64,000 bases of DNA, taken from contig CALCNX010000034.1 of NCBI GenBank assembly GCA_937899715.1, forward strand, positions 55,974 through 119,973, written 5' to 3'. The DNA is from an uncultured bacterium. Its GTDB lineage: Bacteria; Bacteroidota; Ignavibacteria; Kapaibacteriales; UBA4661. The position numbers and the translations under genes are program-made. The notes under the pieces were generated by a model. That model ran no database searches. It worked only from the letters and a program-made list of their open reading frames with translations, and was not told the origin of the DNA. Positions 16,197 to 25,465 of the stretch are shown here, one piece after another (the first letter of the stretch is position 1; each line of letters starts with the position of its first letter).

Positions 16197-16451
16197 GTGA
16201 ACCACTACCACGCCTCACACCTCATCGCAGTGGACGAATCACTGGCAAGCGTAGTGACGCGCGAGACGCTGGAACAAGCTACCGAGAACGTGCCGGACGA
16301 TTTCTTACGGCGCACATTACCCAAAACAGCAACAACAAGCGAAATTCAACGTCGTCGGAATGCCTATTCTGCGTATCTTTGGAAACGGTTAAAAGCACCA
16401 CGCACGTTTGCTCGTGTCGGCGCCGTCCACAGAGAAACACACTTGAGGTGA
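16197..16451 (+). pseudogene. remnant of a HipA-like protein gene (C-terminal part)
   Basis: An 84-residue frame from GTG: MNHYHASHLIAVDESLASVV, then EQATENVPDDFLRRTLP, then RRRNAYSAYLWKRLKAPRTF. The pattern VPDxFL ... RRxxYxxYLxxRLxAPRxF resembles the C-terminus of HipA-like kinase proteins (about 270 residues), and no kinase core precedes it. It is therefore probably a fragment. The first 22 bp repeat at 15384-15405. It may still be translated as a short peptide, but no function can be assigned. Confidence 0.45.
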
Positions 16452-16485
16452 CACGGTATTTTTTTCATATTCATCACCAAGTTTT

Positions 16486-17481
16486 ATGCCCCAGCAACCC
16501 TCAACCGATTGGCGCGAACAGATTGCGCCCGACGAAGCAGAGCGTTATGCTCGTTATGCCCAGCAATTTACGGCGATGCAGCAGCGAAAGTCTGCCAAGT
16601 ACGGCAACGGACGCGGCTTGCACCGAAAGCAAATTTTGGGTTTGCCAGCAAAGTTTGAGGTTTTGAGCGGCTTGCCAGAATATGCTCAGGCGGGACTTTT
16701 TGCTCAAGCGGGTGAATATGATGTATTAGTACGCCTTTCCAATGGCGGTTCAGATGTTCGGCGAGATTCAGTGCCCGACATTCGTGGTTTTTCCTTTAAG
16801 GTGCTCGGCGTGAAAGGCGCTTCTGCACTTGGTGGAGAGACTTCGGCGCAAGATTTTCTGCTCATTAACCGTGAAGTATTCGGTATGAAGGGCAGTGACG
16901 ATTTTGCAAGTTTGGTTGCAGCGCTTGAAAAAGGTCCGTCGGGGCTTTTGAAACACCTTATTCGTCGGCATGGTTTGTTTGCAGGTTTTCGTCGGGTGAA
17001 AGCATTGCAAGCCTCTGTGAATAGACCATTCTACGGTTTTGCTGCGAATACGTTCTTTTCGTCTGCACCGATTGCTTGCGGGAAGTATGCCGTGCGTGTA
17101 CGGCTCGTGCCGGATGCAAGCAATGGAGAGCCTGCGTCAACATCGAATGACTGGAATGCCGATATAATCTCGCGTCTGGAAAAGTCGTTATTAGCATACA
17201 CGATGCAGTTGCAATTTTTTGTCAATGAAAAGCAAACCCCGATTGAGGATGGTAATGTGAATTGGGCGGAAGACGTTGCGCCGTACATAAACGTTGGGCG
17301 CTTGACGCTACCTGCTCTCAGCGAGTGGTCAGCACAGAAAGACGAACTTCAGAAAACAATAGAAAACGGCATCTTCGACCCTTGGTGTGCTCTTGAAGAA
17401 CACCGACCGCTTGGCGACATCATGCGGGCACGAAAAGTGGTGTATTACGAAAGTCAGAAAAATCGTAATGCCACCGCCTAA
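16486..17481 (+). CDS. catalase-fold heme protein (catalase-like)
   Basis: A 331-residue protein related to the catalase core but shorter than true catalases (about 480 residues or more). Recognisable stretches are GRGLHRKQILGLPAKFEV, with a histidine where catalases have the distal one; VLVRLSNGGSDVRRDSVPDIRGFSFKV, matching the catalase RFS..G....D..D.RGFA.KF block; and AQDFLLINREVFGMKG in place of the asparagine loop. The family covers small catalase-related heme enzymes and allene-oxide-synthase-like proteins, so peroxide turnover is possible but not certain. It lacks a signal peptide. Confidence 0.8.
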   Translation: MPQQPSTDWREQIAPDEAERYARYAQQFTAMQQRKSAKYGNGRGLHRKQILGLPAKFEVLSGLPEYAQAGLFAQAGEYDVLVRLSNGGSDVRRDSVPDIRGFSFKVLGVKGASALGGETSAQDFLLINREVFGMKGSDDFASLVAALEKGPSGLLKHLIRRHGLFAGFRRVKALQASVNRPFYGFAANTFFSSAPIACGKYAVRVRLVPDASNGEPASTSNDWNADIISRLEKSLLAYTMQLQFFVNEKQTPIEDGNVNWAEDVAPYINVGRLTLPALSEWSAQKDELQKTIENGIFDPWCALEEHRPLGDIMRARKVVYYESQKNRNATA

Positions 17482-17522
17482 ATCCAAGTAACCAAGACTT
17501 CAGCAAATAAGCAACTAAACGT

Positions 17523-18122
17523 ATGAATCTCGCCATTGTTCGCTACAACGCAGGAAATATCCAATCGCTACTCTTTGCATTAGCCCGTCTGGGCATTGAG
17601 CCGATTATCTCAGATGACCCCAACGTGCTGCATGGTGCGGACAAAGTGATTTTCCCGGGCGTTGGCGAAGCGGGTTCTGCTATGACCTACCTTAGGGAGC
17701 GCGGACTAGACAAGGTGATTACCAGCCTGAAGCAGCCTGTTCTGGGGATTTGCGTAGGAATGCAGCTTTTATGCGCTCACTCGGAGGAAAGCGATACTGT
17801 GTGCATGGGTATTTTCGATGCGAAGATTCGCCGTTTTGCCCCGAAGCCCGATGACCGCCAACGCTTCAAAGTTCCGCAAATCGGCTGGAATACGCTTTCG
17901 GCAACGCCGCATCCGCTTTTTGCCAAGTTGCCGCAGGAATTTTACGTCTATTACGTCCACAGCTACGCTGCGGAACTCTCGCCGTTCACGATTGCCACGA
18001 CGGACTATGTGCAGCCCTTTAGTGGTGGCTTGCACAAAGGAAATTTTTATGCAGTGCAGTTCCACCCCGAAAAGAGCGGTGAGGCAGGGGCGCAGATTTT
18101 GCAGAATTTTCTGGATTTGTAG
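17523..18122 (+). CDS. hisH: imidazole glycerol phosphate synthase, glutaminase subunit
   Basis: A 199-residue class I glutaminase that supplies ammonia to HisF in histidine and AICAR synthesis. The N-terminus is MNLAIVRYNAGNIQSLLFAL; the oxyanion region is IFPGVGEAGSAM; the nucleophile cysteine is in VLGICVGMQLL; KVPQIGWN is an HisH-specific segment; the catalytic His-Glu pair is in AVQFHPEKSGEAG. No hisF or other his gene lies in the window, so hisH stands alone here. A HisH paralogue serving amidation of surface sugars is a possible alternative. Confidence 0.9.
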   Translation: MNLAIVRYNAGNIQSLLFALARLGIEPIISDDPNVLHGADKVIFPGVGEAGSAMTYLRERGLDKVITSLKQPVLGICVGMQLLCAHSEESDTVCMGIFDAKIRRFAPKPDDRQRFKVPQIGWNTLSATPHPLFAKLPQEFYVYYVHSYAAELSPFTIATTDYVQPFSGGLHKGNFYAVQFHPEKSGEAGAQILQNFLDL

Positions 18123-18204
18123 TTGGCAGTTTTGTAAAAATCGAAGGAAATGCTGTTCGTAAGAAAAAATATTATTGCAGAGTATATCTCCACAATTCTA
18201 TTTC

Positions 18205-18798
18205 TCACCGCATTTGCCAATCCAAAAACTTCGCGTCAAACTCTTCATTGGAGAACTGTGGCGATTCGTACATCCCCGCACTCCAGCGCTGACGGGATGC
18301 CTCGAACAAGCTCACCGCACAAGCAACAGAGATATTCAAACTTTGAATCATACCCACTTGCGGGATAAGGAAATTTCCATCTGCCAACTGAAGCGCTTCA
18401 TCACTGACGCCGCTGTGTTCATTCCCAAAAACCAATGCCACACGCCCCGTCAAATCAAGGCTATACAACGAAACAGCATCATTTGCCATATGAGTTGTAA
18501 AAATCTTGTACTCTTTTTCTCGCAGCATCGCAAAACAGTCTTCCACCCGCGAGAATTGGTGCATATCTATCCATTTTTTTGCACTGGCAGAACTTCTTTC
18601 ACCAAGGTCGGGGAATTTTTGCCGCCCGTTATAGACAAGATAGACCTCCACAACACCGACAGCATCGCACGAGCGCAAGACAGCTGAGACATTATGCGGG
18701 TCGTGGACATTTTCGAGAACGAGCGTGAGCGTCGGTTGTTTGCGTTCGAGGGCGCGGCGTAGCTTTTCTGCACGCTCTGGGGTTACAAATGGTTCCAT
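18205..18798 (-). CDS. TrmH-family RNA 2'-O-ribose methyltransferase
   Basis: A 197-residue SPOUT methyltransferase. Motif 1 is LVLENVHDPHNVSAVLRSCDAVG with its Asn and Arg, motif 2 is VALVFGNEHSGVSDEAL, and motif 3 is IPQVGMIQSLNISVACAVSLFE; together they form the trefoil-knot SAM site. Layout and size are close to tRNA Gm18 methyltransferase TrmH. Start at 18798 (MEPFVTPERAEKL) is preferred; the frame is open to 18933 but those residues overlap the next gene and lack family support. It is the last gene of a seven-gene minus-strand run. Confidence 0.9.
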   Translation of the reverse strand: MEPFVTPERAEKLRRALERKQPTLTLVLENVHDPHNVSAVLRSCDAVGVVEVYLVYNGRQKFPDLGERSSASAKKWIDMHQFSRVEDCFAMLREKEYKIFTTHMANDAVSLYSLDLTGRVALVFGNEHSGVSDEALQLADGNFLIPQVGMIQSLNISVACAVSLFEASRQRWSAGMYESPQFSNEEFDAKFLDWQMR

Positions 18799-18817
18799 GA
18801 GAAAATGTGAGGTGTGG

Positions 18818-19906
18818 TTATTGGTTGCCCGAAGTGGACGGCGCAGCGCTATCGGCGGCGGCAACTTCGTCAGCATGAGAAACGGAACGCCACGAAATGC
18901 CCCGTGCCTGCTCACGCATAAAGAAAATTCCACCCACCAAGATATTCAAGAAATACCCGACACCATGCGCCACAAACGCAAAGGCAAGGGCTTTTTCGCT
19001 TGGCATACCATAAAACTGCGCGAGAGTAATTTGAGCAAAACTGTGATAAATTCCCCATGCACCCGGTGTGGGGGCAATAGTAATACCGATGGTTGTCATG
19101 GTTAGAAGTACATTTGCGTCGAACCAACCAAAATTATAGGTGCTCTCAAAACCAAACGCCAAAAACATCAAATACAACGGCACAAGGTACAACGCCCAAA
19201 TAGCAGCCGTTTCCAAAAGCACCCGCCAATAGAGTCCGGGAGACTTGAAAATGCTAAAACCATTGATAAATGCTTCGAGGTAATTGTGCAACTTCAGATA
19301 CCACTTCTCAGAAAAGCGCTTCACGCTTACGCGCAAGAGCCACTCACCAAAATTGGTCGTGATAAGCAAAATAATAAACGCCATCAAGCCCACCACCGGC
19401 AGCACCAAGAGCCGCAATAGCAACTCACTGTTTATTTGCGGGAAGACTTGGGCAATCTTGATGTGCAGATAGTAAAACGTGATGAGGACAAAAATACTCA
19501 AACTCAAAATATCAATTACCCGCTCAACAAGTATTGTTGCAATCGCAGTAGAGAAGCGAACATTCTCGCGGCGGCTGAGAATAAAGGGGCGGGCAAGCTC
19601 ACCGCCACGCGGGGTGAGGTTATTCATCATATAGCCAATCATCACACCCGAAAAAGCGTTCATCACGTGAATACCACTTTGAATCGGCTTCATCATCGTT
19701 ATCCAGCGCATTGCGCGGAGATAGTGTGAAAGCAGCATCACGGGAATTGTTGCCAGAACCCACCAATAATTTGCTTGCTTGAACGCGCCCAGAAGTTCAT
19801 CAAGATTTTTCACATCCTTGAGTGCAAACGCCATCGAGCCAACCAATAACGCGAGACTAATAACAGTGCGGAGCAGTGTTTTGGGGAGAGAGTTTTTTCG
19901 TTCCAT
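18818..19906 (-). CDS. flippase-like integral membrane protein (UPF0104 / LPG synthase TM type)
   Basis: A 362-residue membrane protein with about eight hydrophobic segments. It has the family pattern: LLGAFKQANYWWVLATIPVM, YLRAMRWITMMKP, NAFSGVMIGYMMNNLTPRGGELARPF (the conserved NN..PRGGE loop), and the PTPGAWGIYH motif near the C-terminus. This is the UPF0104/lysylphosphatidylglycerol-synthase transmembrane family, thought to flip lipids or lipid-linked sugars; the aminoacyl-transfer domain is absent. MERKNSLPK at 19906 is taken as start; the longer frame to 19969 has no support. The C-terminal tail is Ala/Ser-rich. Confidence 0.88.
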   Translation of the reverse strand: MERKNSLPKTLLRTVISLALLVGSMAFALKDVKNLDELLGAFKQANYWWVLATIPVMLLSHYLRAMRWITMMKPIQSGIHVMNAFSGVMIGYMMNNLTPRGGELARPFILSRRENVRFSTAIATILVERVIDILSLSIFVLITFYYLHIKIAQVFPQINSELLLRLLVLPVVGLMAFIILLITTNFGEWLLRVSVKRFSEKWYLKLHNYLEAFINGFSIFKSPGLYWRVLLETAAIWALYLVPLYLMFLAFGFESTYNFGWFDANVLLTMTTIGITIAPTPGAWGIYHSFAQITLAQFYGMPSEKALAFAFVAHGVGYFLNILVGGIFFMREQARGISWRSVSHADEVAAADSAAPSTSGNQ

Positions 19907-19978
19907 AATTGGGGAAAGAATGAAAAGATGAGGGACACAGAATAATGCCGTTGTGTCCCTTTTGCACAAACGTTGTCG

Positions 19979-21328
19979 TTATTTTGTACCGCCGGATGCC
20001 GAAGCAGTTTTGCTAAGGGCAGCATAGTCAAAGATCAGATTCACCAATGCCCGTACACCTACCAGCAGCCCTTGTTCGTCCACATAAAACTGTGGCGAAT
20101 GGTTGGCAGCAGCCGTAGCGAGGTTTTCTTTGGGGGTGATACCTAAAAAGAAAAACATTCCGGGAATTTTTTTCTGATAAAAAGAAAAGTCCTCGGCTCC
20201 GGTTTGCTTTTGTGCCGTGCTAACCTTCTCTACGCCTGCTACGCGCTGAAGAGTTGGCGACATAAGCGCAGTGAGCTTATCGTCGTTGACGGTGGCAGGA
20301 TATTGCTTGCGAATAGATACATCCGCGCTTGCGCCACTTGCCTTGGCAATATACTCGCTTGTTTGCTTAATGCGAGTGTGCATCTGCTCTTGCATCCCGT
20401 CGTCGTAGCTGCGAATGGTTCCGGTCATCTCTACGCTGTCGGGGATAATGTTATTCCGCACTCCGCCGTGCATTGTGCCGACGGTGATAATGGAAGGCTC
20501 TTTCGTAACATCCACTTGACGGCTTTCAATCGTCTGCAACCCCATCACGACTTGCGACGACACTACTATTGGGTCAATGCCTGCCCACGGCTTTGCACCG
20601 TGCGTTTGGCGACCTTTGATCACAATTTTGAGAAAATCCACGGCAGCCATTGTCGGACCGGGGCGGAATGTAATTTTACCGGTCTCCACGCCCGCGAAAA
20701 CGTGCAAACCGAAGATTGCATCAGGCGTAGGGTTTTCCAATGCTCCTTGTTTTATCATGAGTTCTGCGCCGCCTTCTTCGCCTTCAGGAGCACCTTCTTC
20801 AGCAGGCTGAAAGATAAATTTCACTGTTCCGCGTAGTTCTGATTTCATTTCCGTCAAAATTTCTGCCACTGCCATCAGCATAGCCGTATGTGCATCGTGT
20901 CCGCAAGCGTGCATCACGCCTACTTCTTGTCCATTATAGGTAGAACGGACTTTGGAAGCGAAGGGTACATTCACTTGCTCTGTAACGGGAAGCGCGTCCA
21001 TATCAGCACGGAGTGCAACTACAGGTCCCGGCTTTCCGCCCTTTAGCACAGCTACTACGCCCGTGTATGCTACACCCGATTTTACTTCTAAGCCTAATTT
21101 TTTCAGATGTTCGGCAACGATTTTACCTGTTCGGGTCTCGCGGTTGCCCAGTTCTGGGTTTTGGTGAAAGTCACGTCGCCACGTGAGCATTTTGCTTTCA
21201 ATAGCTTTGGCGCGAGCATCAATGCTTGAGCGGGTCTGGTCAAGCCCTTGGGATTGAAGGTTAGGCAAGACACAAAAAACACTGCATAATACGACTGCAA
21301 TGCGGCGAGAAAAGTGGTGTAGGGACAT
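19979..21328 (-). CDS. exported M20-family metallo-amidohydrolase
   Basis: A 449-residue M20 peptidase/amidohydrolase of the IAA-amino-acid hydrolase or hippurate hydrolase group. A signal peptide precedes LQSQGLDQTRSS. Zinc ligands and catalytic residues are visible: VALRADMDALPVTE, MHACGHDAHTAMLM, FIFQPAEEGAPEG, and the C-terminal QTGAEDFSFYQKKIPGMF. Export suggests hydrolysis of N-acyl amino acids or small peptides in the periplasm. The next gene upstream in the same direction is an amino acid permease, which could take up the product. The C-terminal extension past the family end is Ser/Ala-rich. Confidence 0.92.
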   Translation of the reverse strand: MSLHHFSRRIAVVLCSVFCVLPNLQSQGLDQTRSSIDARAKAIESKMLTWRRDFHQNPELGNRETRTGKIVAEHLKKLGLEVKSGVAYTGVVAVLKGGKPGPVVALRADMDALPVTEQVNVPFASKVRSTYNGQEVGVMHACGHDAHTAMLMAVAEILTEMKSELRGTVKFIFQPAEEGAPEGEEGGAELMIKQGALENPTPDAIFGLHVFAGVETGKITFRPGPTMAAVDFLKIVIKGRQTHGAKPWAGIDPIVVSSQVVMGLQTIESRQVDVTKEPSIITVGTMHGGVRNNIIPDSVEMTGTIRSYDDGMQEQMHTRIKQTSEYIAKASGASADVSIRKQYPATVNDDKLTALMSPTLQRVAGVEKVSTAQKQTGAEDFSFYQKKIPGMFFFLGITPKENLATAAANHSPQFYVDEQGLLVGVRALVNLIFDYAALSKTASASGGTK

Positions 21329-21365
21329 AATGACAAGTAAAAAAGGTGCAACAATTCCAAAGCGA

Positions 21366-21397
21366 CAAATTTACGGCGATATTTGCCCGTTTCCCAA
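21366..21397 (-). promoter_or_regulatory. candidate Bacteroidota-type promoter for the M20 amidohydrolase gene
   Basis: On the minus strand TTG (complement of 21395-21397) is followed after 21 bp by TAAATTTG (complement of 21366-21373), fitting the TTTG/TAnnTTTG layout. It lies about 40 bp upstream of the start codon. The -33 box is not a full match. Confidence 0.45.
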
Positions 21398-21469
21398 TGA
21401 TTGTTACAGTTTTATGGCTGAAGAGGTGCGATTATAGCGAAATATGTGAAAGCACGAAATTGTATAGTG

Positions 21470-22864
21470 CTACAACTCCTGAGGAAAGAATTTTCGCATG
21501 AGACGATACGCAGGATAGCTGGCGGCGAGCGAGGCAATGGCATAAAGGCTGTGCTCCATATCACTAACGACTGAACCAATCAAAAACAATAACGACACAC
21601 CAAGCGCAATGCCCGTTGTCCACGGATAGCCCCATGCCTTGTACAAGCGCGGTGCATCAGGCTCACGACTGCGCAGCACAAAAACCGCTGCAAAAGACAG
21701 GGCGTAATTAACAACCACGGCAAAGGTGAGGACGGCTAGCGCTTTTTCAAACGAGCCTGAAAGCAAAAAGATTAACGCTACCAGCATACTCATAAAAAGG
21801 CTCACTGTTGGCGTTCCCTTGCTGCTTACACACACAGCACGTGAAGAGAAGAGTCCATCTCGGCTCATCGCAAAAAGCGTCCGCGTAGCAAACAGGAAAA
21901 AAGCGTTAATGGTCGAAAGCTCACACAAAATAATTAACGAGCGAACGACAATATCGCCTGAAGCGCCGAAGGTCAGTTTAGCTACGGCTCCACCGACAAA
22001 ATCAGAAGAGGCAATACTCGAAATCGGCAAGACATAGACAAAGGCAACATTGAGCAAAATGTAGATGATACCAGCTATCCAAACACTTGCAAACATAGAA
22101 CGTGGAATGTCACGACCCGGATTGCGAACTTCTTCACCAAAATAAACCACTCCGTAGTAACCATCATACATATAAATTACTATTTGTAGTGCTAGTGTCG
22201 TTGCTATAAGCAGAGACCAAAGAGATTGAGCAGGGTTACTGATGTGTGCTAGCGCAGCAGCATGGGCAGCATTCGGCAAAATCAATGAAGGTGAAGCAGC
22301 ATCATTGCTCACGGAAAAGGCAGCAACGGCAACAATCACAAGCGCGAGAGCCTTCAAAAAACTTGTCGCCCCCTGCACGGCACTGCTTGTGCGAATACCG
22401 CTCCACTGAAGGAGCGTAAAAAGCAGCACCAGTACCAATGCGACTGGCAGGCTTTTCCCATGAAGCACAGGCACTAATCCAGCGGCAACATCGCCGATAA
22501 GCAACGCTGATGCGCTAACCGTCCCGCAACTTGTAATCCAATCTGCCCACCCGACCACAAAACCCGGATAATCACCCAATGCCTTGTGTGTGAAGACATA
22601 CAGTCCGCCTGAGTGCGGCATCATCGTGCTGAGTTCTGCAAAGGAAACAGAACAAACAAAAGCATAAAGCGCACCAATAAACCAAATTCCAACGAACATC
22701 CAGACGCTTGGCAAGTGCGCTGCAACTTCTGCCGGAGAGCGTAGAATACCACCGCTCACGGTAGCACCAATGGTAACCGCAACACCAAAACCTACCCCAA
22801 GCACTCGCAGAAGTTTGGCAGGCTGTAGAAGTTTCTTTGGAGGCGGTTCAATCTCTTGGCTCAT
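21470..22864 (-). CDS. APC-superfamily amino acid permease
   Basis: A 464-residue transporter with twelve predicted membrane helices. The N-terminal MSQEIEPPPKKLLQPAKLL leads into TM1 GVAVTIGATVSGGILRSPAEVA with the unwound Gly-rich substrate loop of APC transporters; SFAELSTMMPHSGGLYVF is TM3, and TM6 has YMYDGYYGVVYFGEEVRNP. It resembles LAT-type/basic amino acid-polyamine-organocation permeases. ATG at 22864 is chosen because the longer frame overlaps the preceding gene's end region and is hydrophobic without family match. It lies between a soluble histidine kinase gene and an exported amidohydrolase gene. Confidence 0.93.
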   Translation of the reverse strand: MSQEIEPPPKKLLQPAKLLRVLGVGFGVAVTIGATVSGGILRSPAEVAAHLPSVWMFVGIWFIGALYAFVCSVSFAELSTMMPHSGGLYVFTHKALGDYPGFVVGWADWITSCGTVSASALLIGDVAAGLVPVLHGKSLPVALVLVLLFTLLQWSGIRTSSAVQGATSFLKALALVIVAVAAFSVSNDAASPSLILPNAAHAAALAHISNPAQSLWSLLIATTLALQIVIYMYDGYYGVVYFGEEVRNPGRDIPRSMFASVWIAGIIYILLNVAFVYVLPISSIASSDFVGGAVAKLTFGASGDIVVRSLIILCELSTINAFFLFATRTLFAMSRDGLFSSRAVCVSSKGTPTVSLFMSMLVALIFLLSGSFEKALAVLTFAVVVNYALSFAAVFVLRSREPDAPRLYKAWGYPWTTGIALGVSLLFLIGSVVSDMEHSLYAIASLAASYPAYRLMRKFFPQEL

Positions 22865-22933
22865 GAAGGTAGGAAAGAGGAAGGTGACGATATGCAGTAA
22901 GCCAAAAAGCCCATGTATTGACAACTTCGATAA

Positions 22934-25393
22934 TCACACATCCTGCATTGGCAGTTCTAGTATGAACGTTGCGCCGTTGCCAAGTTCAGACTCGCACCAA
23001 ACCGTACCATGCATTGCTTCGGCGAGTTTTTTGACAATAGAAAGCCCAAGCCCCGTAGAGTGCTCGCCCCCGGTCGGCTTTGCTGAAAGACGGGCGTATT
23101 TACCGAAAAGTTTCTTCTTATCTTCCTCCGATATGCCCGGACCTTCGTCTTTCACAAGGCACTGTGCTTTGGTTGCAACCACACGAACACTAATCCAAAC
23201 CGTTGTATTGAAGGGTGAGTATTTAACAGCGTTGGAGACAAGGTTGTCCAATATCTGCACGGTTGCATTATTATCAGCAAAAGCAATAATATCCGATGAC
23301 TCCGCTTCAAAGTTCAATGTGATATTTTTTTCTTTTGCCCTCTCAACATAATCCTCCACAACCGCCCGCACAGCATCTGAAAAATTAAATTCCGAAGGGG
23401 TCAAGGTAAATTTGCCGGTATCAACCGCGTTGACATCAAGTAGATTTGTGATAATTGCCTGCATACGGCGGCTGGTCGTGCGCATATCGCCAAGCCTTTT
23501 GGCTTGCTGATCGGATGTCATGCGGTCTTGGTAACGCTGAAGCATTTCAATGCCGAGCAGAATACTGGCGAGGGGGTTTTTCAAATCGTGGGCAACAATG
23601 CCTAAAAACTCGTTTTTCTCGTTGTTCAACTCCACAAGATTTTCATTCACCGATACCAAGCGCTCATTTTGATTTTCTAGCATTTGAAAAGCAGAACCAA
23701 GCTGACTCGTCACAGAATCCAGCGACGACATAACCTTCTGTGTGGCTTTGAGAGAATACTTGGTCAGCCAGAGCTGAATAAGCGTCGTATGGTCTGCGAT
23801 AAGTGCTTCGTCGTTCGCCACCACATCCGTCAAGTGCTGTGCCGAGTTCATCTGTATTTGCGGTAGTAAGCGCTTTAACCCTTGTAAGTGTTCGTCGGCT
23901 TTAGTGAAATTCTGCAAATACTCCGCGTACAACTGCGCAAGATGGGATAAAGTCTTGATTTGGCTGATATAATCGTCCTCAGTAAGCAATCGGACGTATT
24001 CTTCGTAATGCTCCACAGCCTGAGGCAAATCATCAAGGAGTTCGCTTTGCATAGCACGACAAATCTCCTGCAATACGAGCCGAGCAGAAAGAGAAAGATA
24101 CTCCGACCACAAAAAGAATTTTTCGATATAGCTTGCACACAGACCAATCTGCTCTTCGTCCGCACGAATACTGAACATTGCTTGAGCCGCATAATAATAG
24201 CAAAAGGCAATATCCTGTTGCTTAATGGCGGGAATATGCTCAAATGTACTTCGTGCAGAGGCAGTTTGCTCACCTTCGATAAGTTTTACTAACTCTTGGT
24301 AAATAGCAGCAGACTTTTGGTGTTCGTCTTGCTCTGCCCAATAATATCCGCGAGCCACCAAGGCATAGAGTGATTCCGACTTCTCCAAACCTTGTATCAT
24401 CTCGCGGGCAATATCATAAATACCGGAGTATGAGCTCCGTTGCGCTATGGTATATTGCAAATAACTGTACCATGAAGCAGGTACGCCAAGAGATGCCGCC
24501 ATTTCGAGTGTCTGGACGGCACGGAATGTCCAAATAATTTTTTGTTTGACACTTCCTCCCCAGTAGTCAGCATTCAAGGTATCTTCTTGGTAGAGAATTT
24601 CGGTGTAGAGTCGGACAAAAGGTGATGAATGCTGCGTCCGAAGTTGATAGAGGTAGTTTCTGAGCTTTTCTGTTGCCTCAGTTTTTGCTTTACCAAATTG
24701 CCGGAGCATCACTAAAAGCTGATACGCGGGGGCAGACATAGCGGGCAAGTCAAGGCTGCACAGATTGACAAATTTCAAAGCAGAATGTTCAAAGGGTTCT
24801 TCGTCTTTACGCGAGGCGTAGCAGCAGGCTTCGCCGTAGGTGAGAATCATACGCTCAATAGTGTTCAAGTCCCGCCGAGTCAGGCTTTCGGAATAGGCTT
24901 CGACAGTCGGAAAAGTCAGACAGAGCTTGAAATAACTGATTTGACGGGCACGGTCGGATTGTTCTTCCAGTTCACGCAGTGCTGCAAATGCAGGGGTGTT
25001 ACGCAAAATGACACCAGTGGAAGCAATTTCTGCAAGCACGGTATTCCAGTGTGCTTCTGCCAACTCGTCTTTTGTGCAATGAGCGCTGGCGGCAGCAAAC
25101 TGAGAAGCTGTTTTCCAATGAAACGCTGATGCCGACCAGTAGTCTTTGTAGGAAATGTCTCGCGACTCCACCTCTTCAGGTTCGACAATTTCGGCTATTG
25201 TATCGCTTGAAAGAATCTTTCCCGTCATGGTATGGAGATGTACCTGACGCGCAAATTCTGTATCAGGAAGAATTTCATACTTGTCAGGTGACTGAAAAGC
25301 ACTTCTACTTGTACTTGCATTGGAGCTGATGCTGGAGAACATACGCTCAACATCGTGTTCGGTGATAGTATAACCCAGTGGTTCGGGATTCAT
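22934..25393 (-). CDS. soluble sensor histidine kinase with a long helical-repeat N-terminus
   Basis: An 819-residue protein without membrane segments. About residues 60-560 are Ala/Leu/Glu-rich helices with TPR-like periodicity. A short coiled coil (LVSVNENLVELNNEKNEFLG) leads into a HisKA domain with the phospho-acceptor in GIVAHDLKNPLASILLG, then the ATPase domain: N box DNLVSNAVKYSP, G1 KDEGPGISEEDKKKLF, G2 STGLGLSIVKKLAEAMHG. The Walker-type boxes are complete, so kinase activity is expected. Start at 25393 (MNPEPLGYTITEHD). A metallo-hydrolase and a receiver-cyclase gene precede it on the same strand; no transcription-factor response regulator is adjacent. Confidence 0.92.
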   Translation of the reverse strand: MNPEPLGYTITEHDVERMFSSISSNASTSRSAFQSPDKYEILPDTEFARQVHLHTMTGKILSSDTIAEIVEPEEVESRDISYKDYWSASAFHWKTASQFAAASAHCTKDELAEAHWNTVLAEIASTGVILRNTPAFAALRELEEQSDRARQISYFKLCLTFPTVEAYSESLTRRDLNTIERMILTYGEACCYASRKDEEPFEHSALKFVNLCSLDLPAMSAPAYQLLVMLRQFGKAKTEATEKLRNYLYQLRTQHSSPFVRLYTEILYQEDTLNADYWGGSVKQKIIWTFRAVQTLEMAASLGVPASWYSYLQYTIAQRSSYSGIYDIAREMIQGLEKSESLYALVARGYYWAEQDEHQKSAAIYQELVKLIEGEQTASARSTFEHIPAIKQQDIAFCYYYAAQAMFSIRADEEQIGLCASYIEKFFLWSEYLSLSARLVLQEICRAMQSELLDDLPQAVEHYEEYVRLLTEDDYISQIKTLSHLAQLYAEYLQNFTKADEHLQGLKRLLPQIQMNSAQHLTDVVANDEALIADHTTLIQLWLTKYSLKATQKVMSSLDSVTSQLGSAFQMLENQNERLVSVNENLVELNNEKNEFLGIVAHDLKNPLASILLGIEMLQRYQDRMTSDQQAKRLGDMRTTSRRMQAIITNLLDVNAVDTGKFTLTPSEFNFSDAVRAVVEDYVERAKEKNITLNFEAESSDIIAFADNNATVQILDNLVSNAVKYSPFNTTVWISVRVVATKAQCLVKDEGPGISEEDKKKLFGKYARLSAKPTGGEHSTGLGLSIVKKLAEAMHGTVWCESELGNGATFILELPMQDV

Positions 25394-25465
25394 ACATAGC
25401 CGGAATAATGACAAAAGGCAAAAATTGAAAGCGTACAGAATGAATGATTTGTACGGCTTCGTGTC

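Noticed and set aside
16197..16451. An intact small gene for an 84-residue protein
   Set aside because: It matches only the last third of HipA-like proteins and the repeat at its start shows that part of the gene was rearranged.
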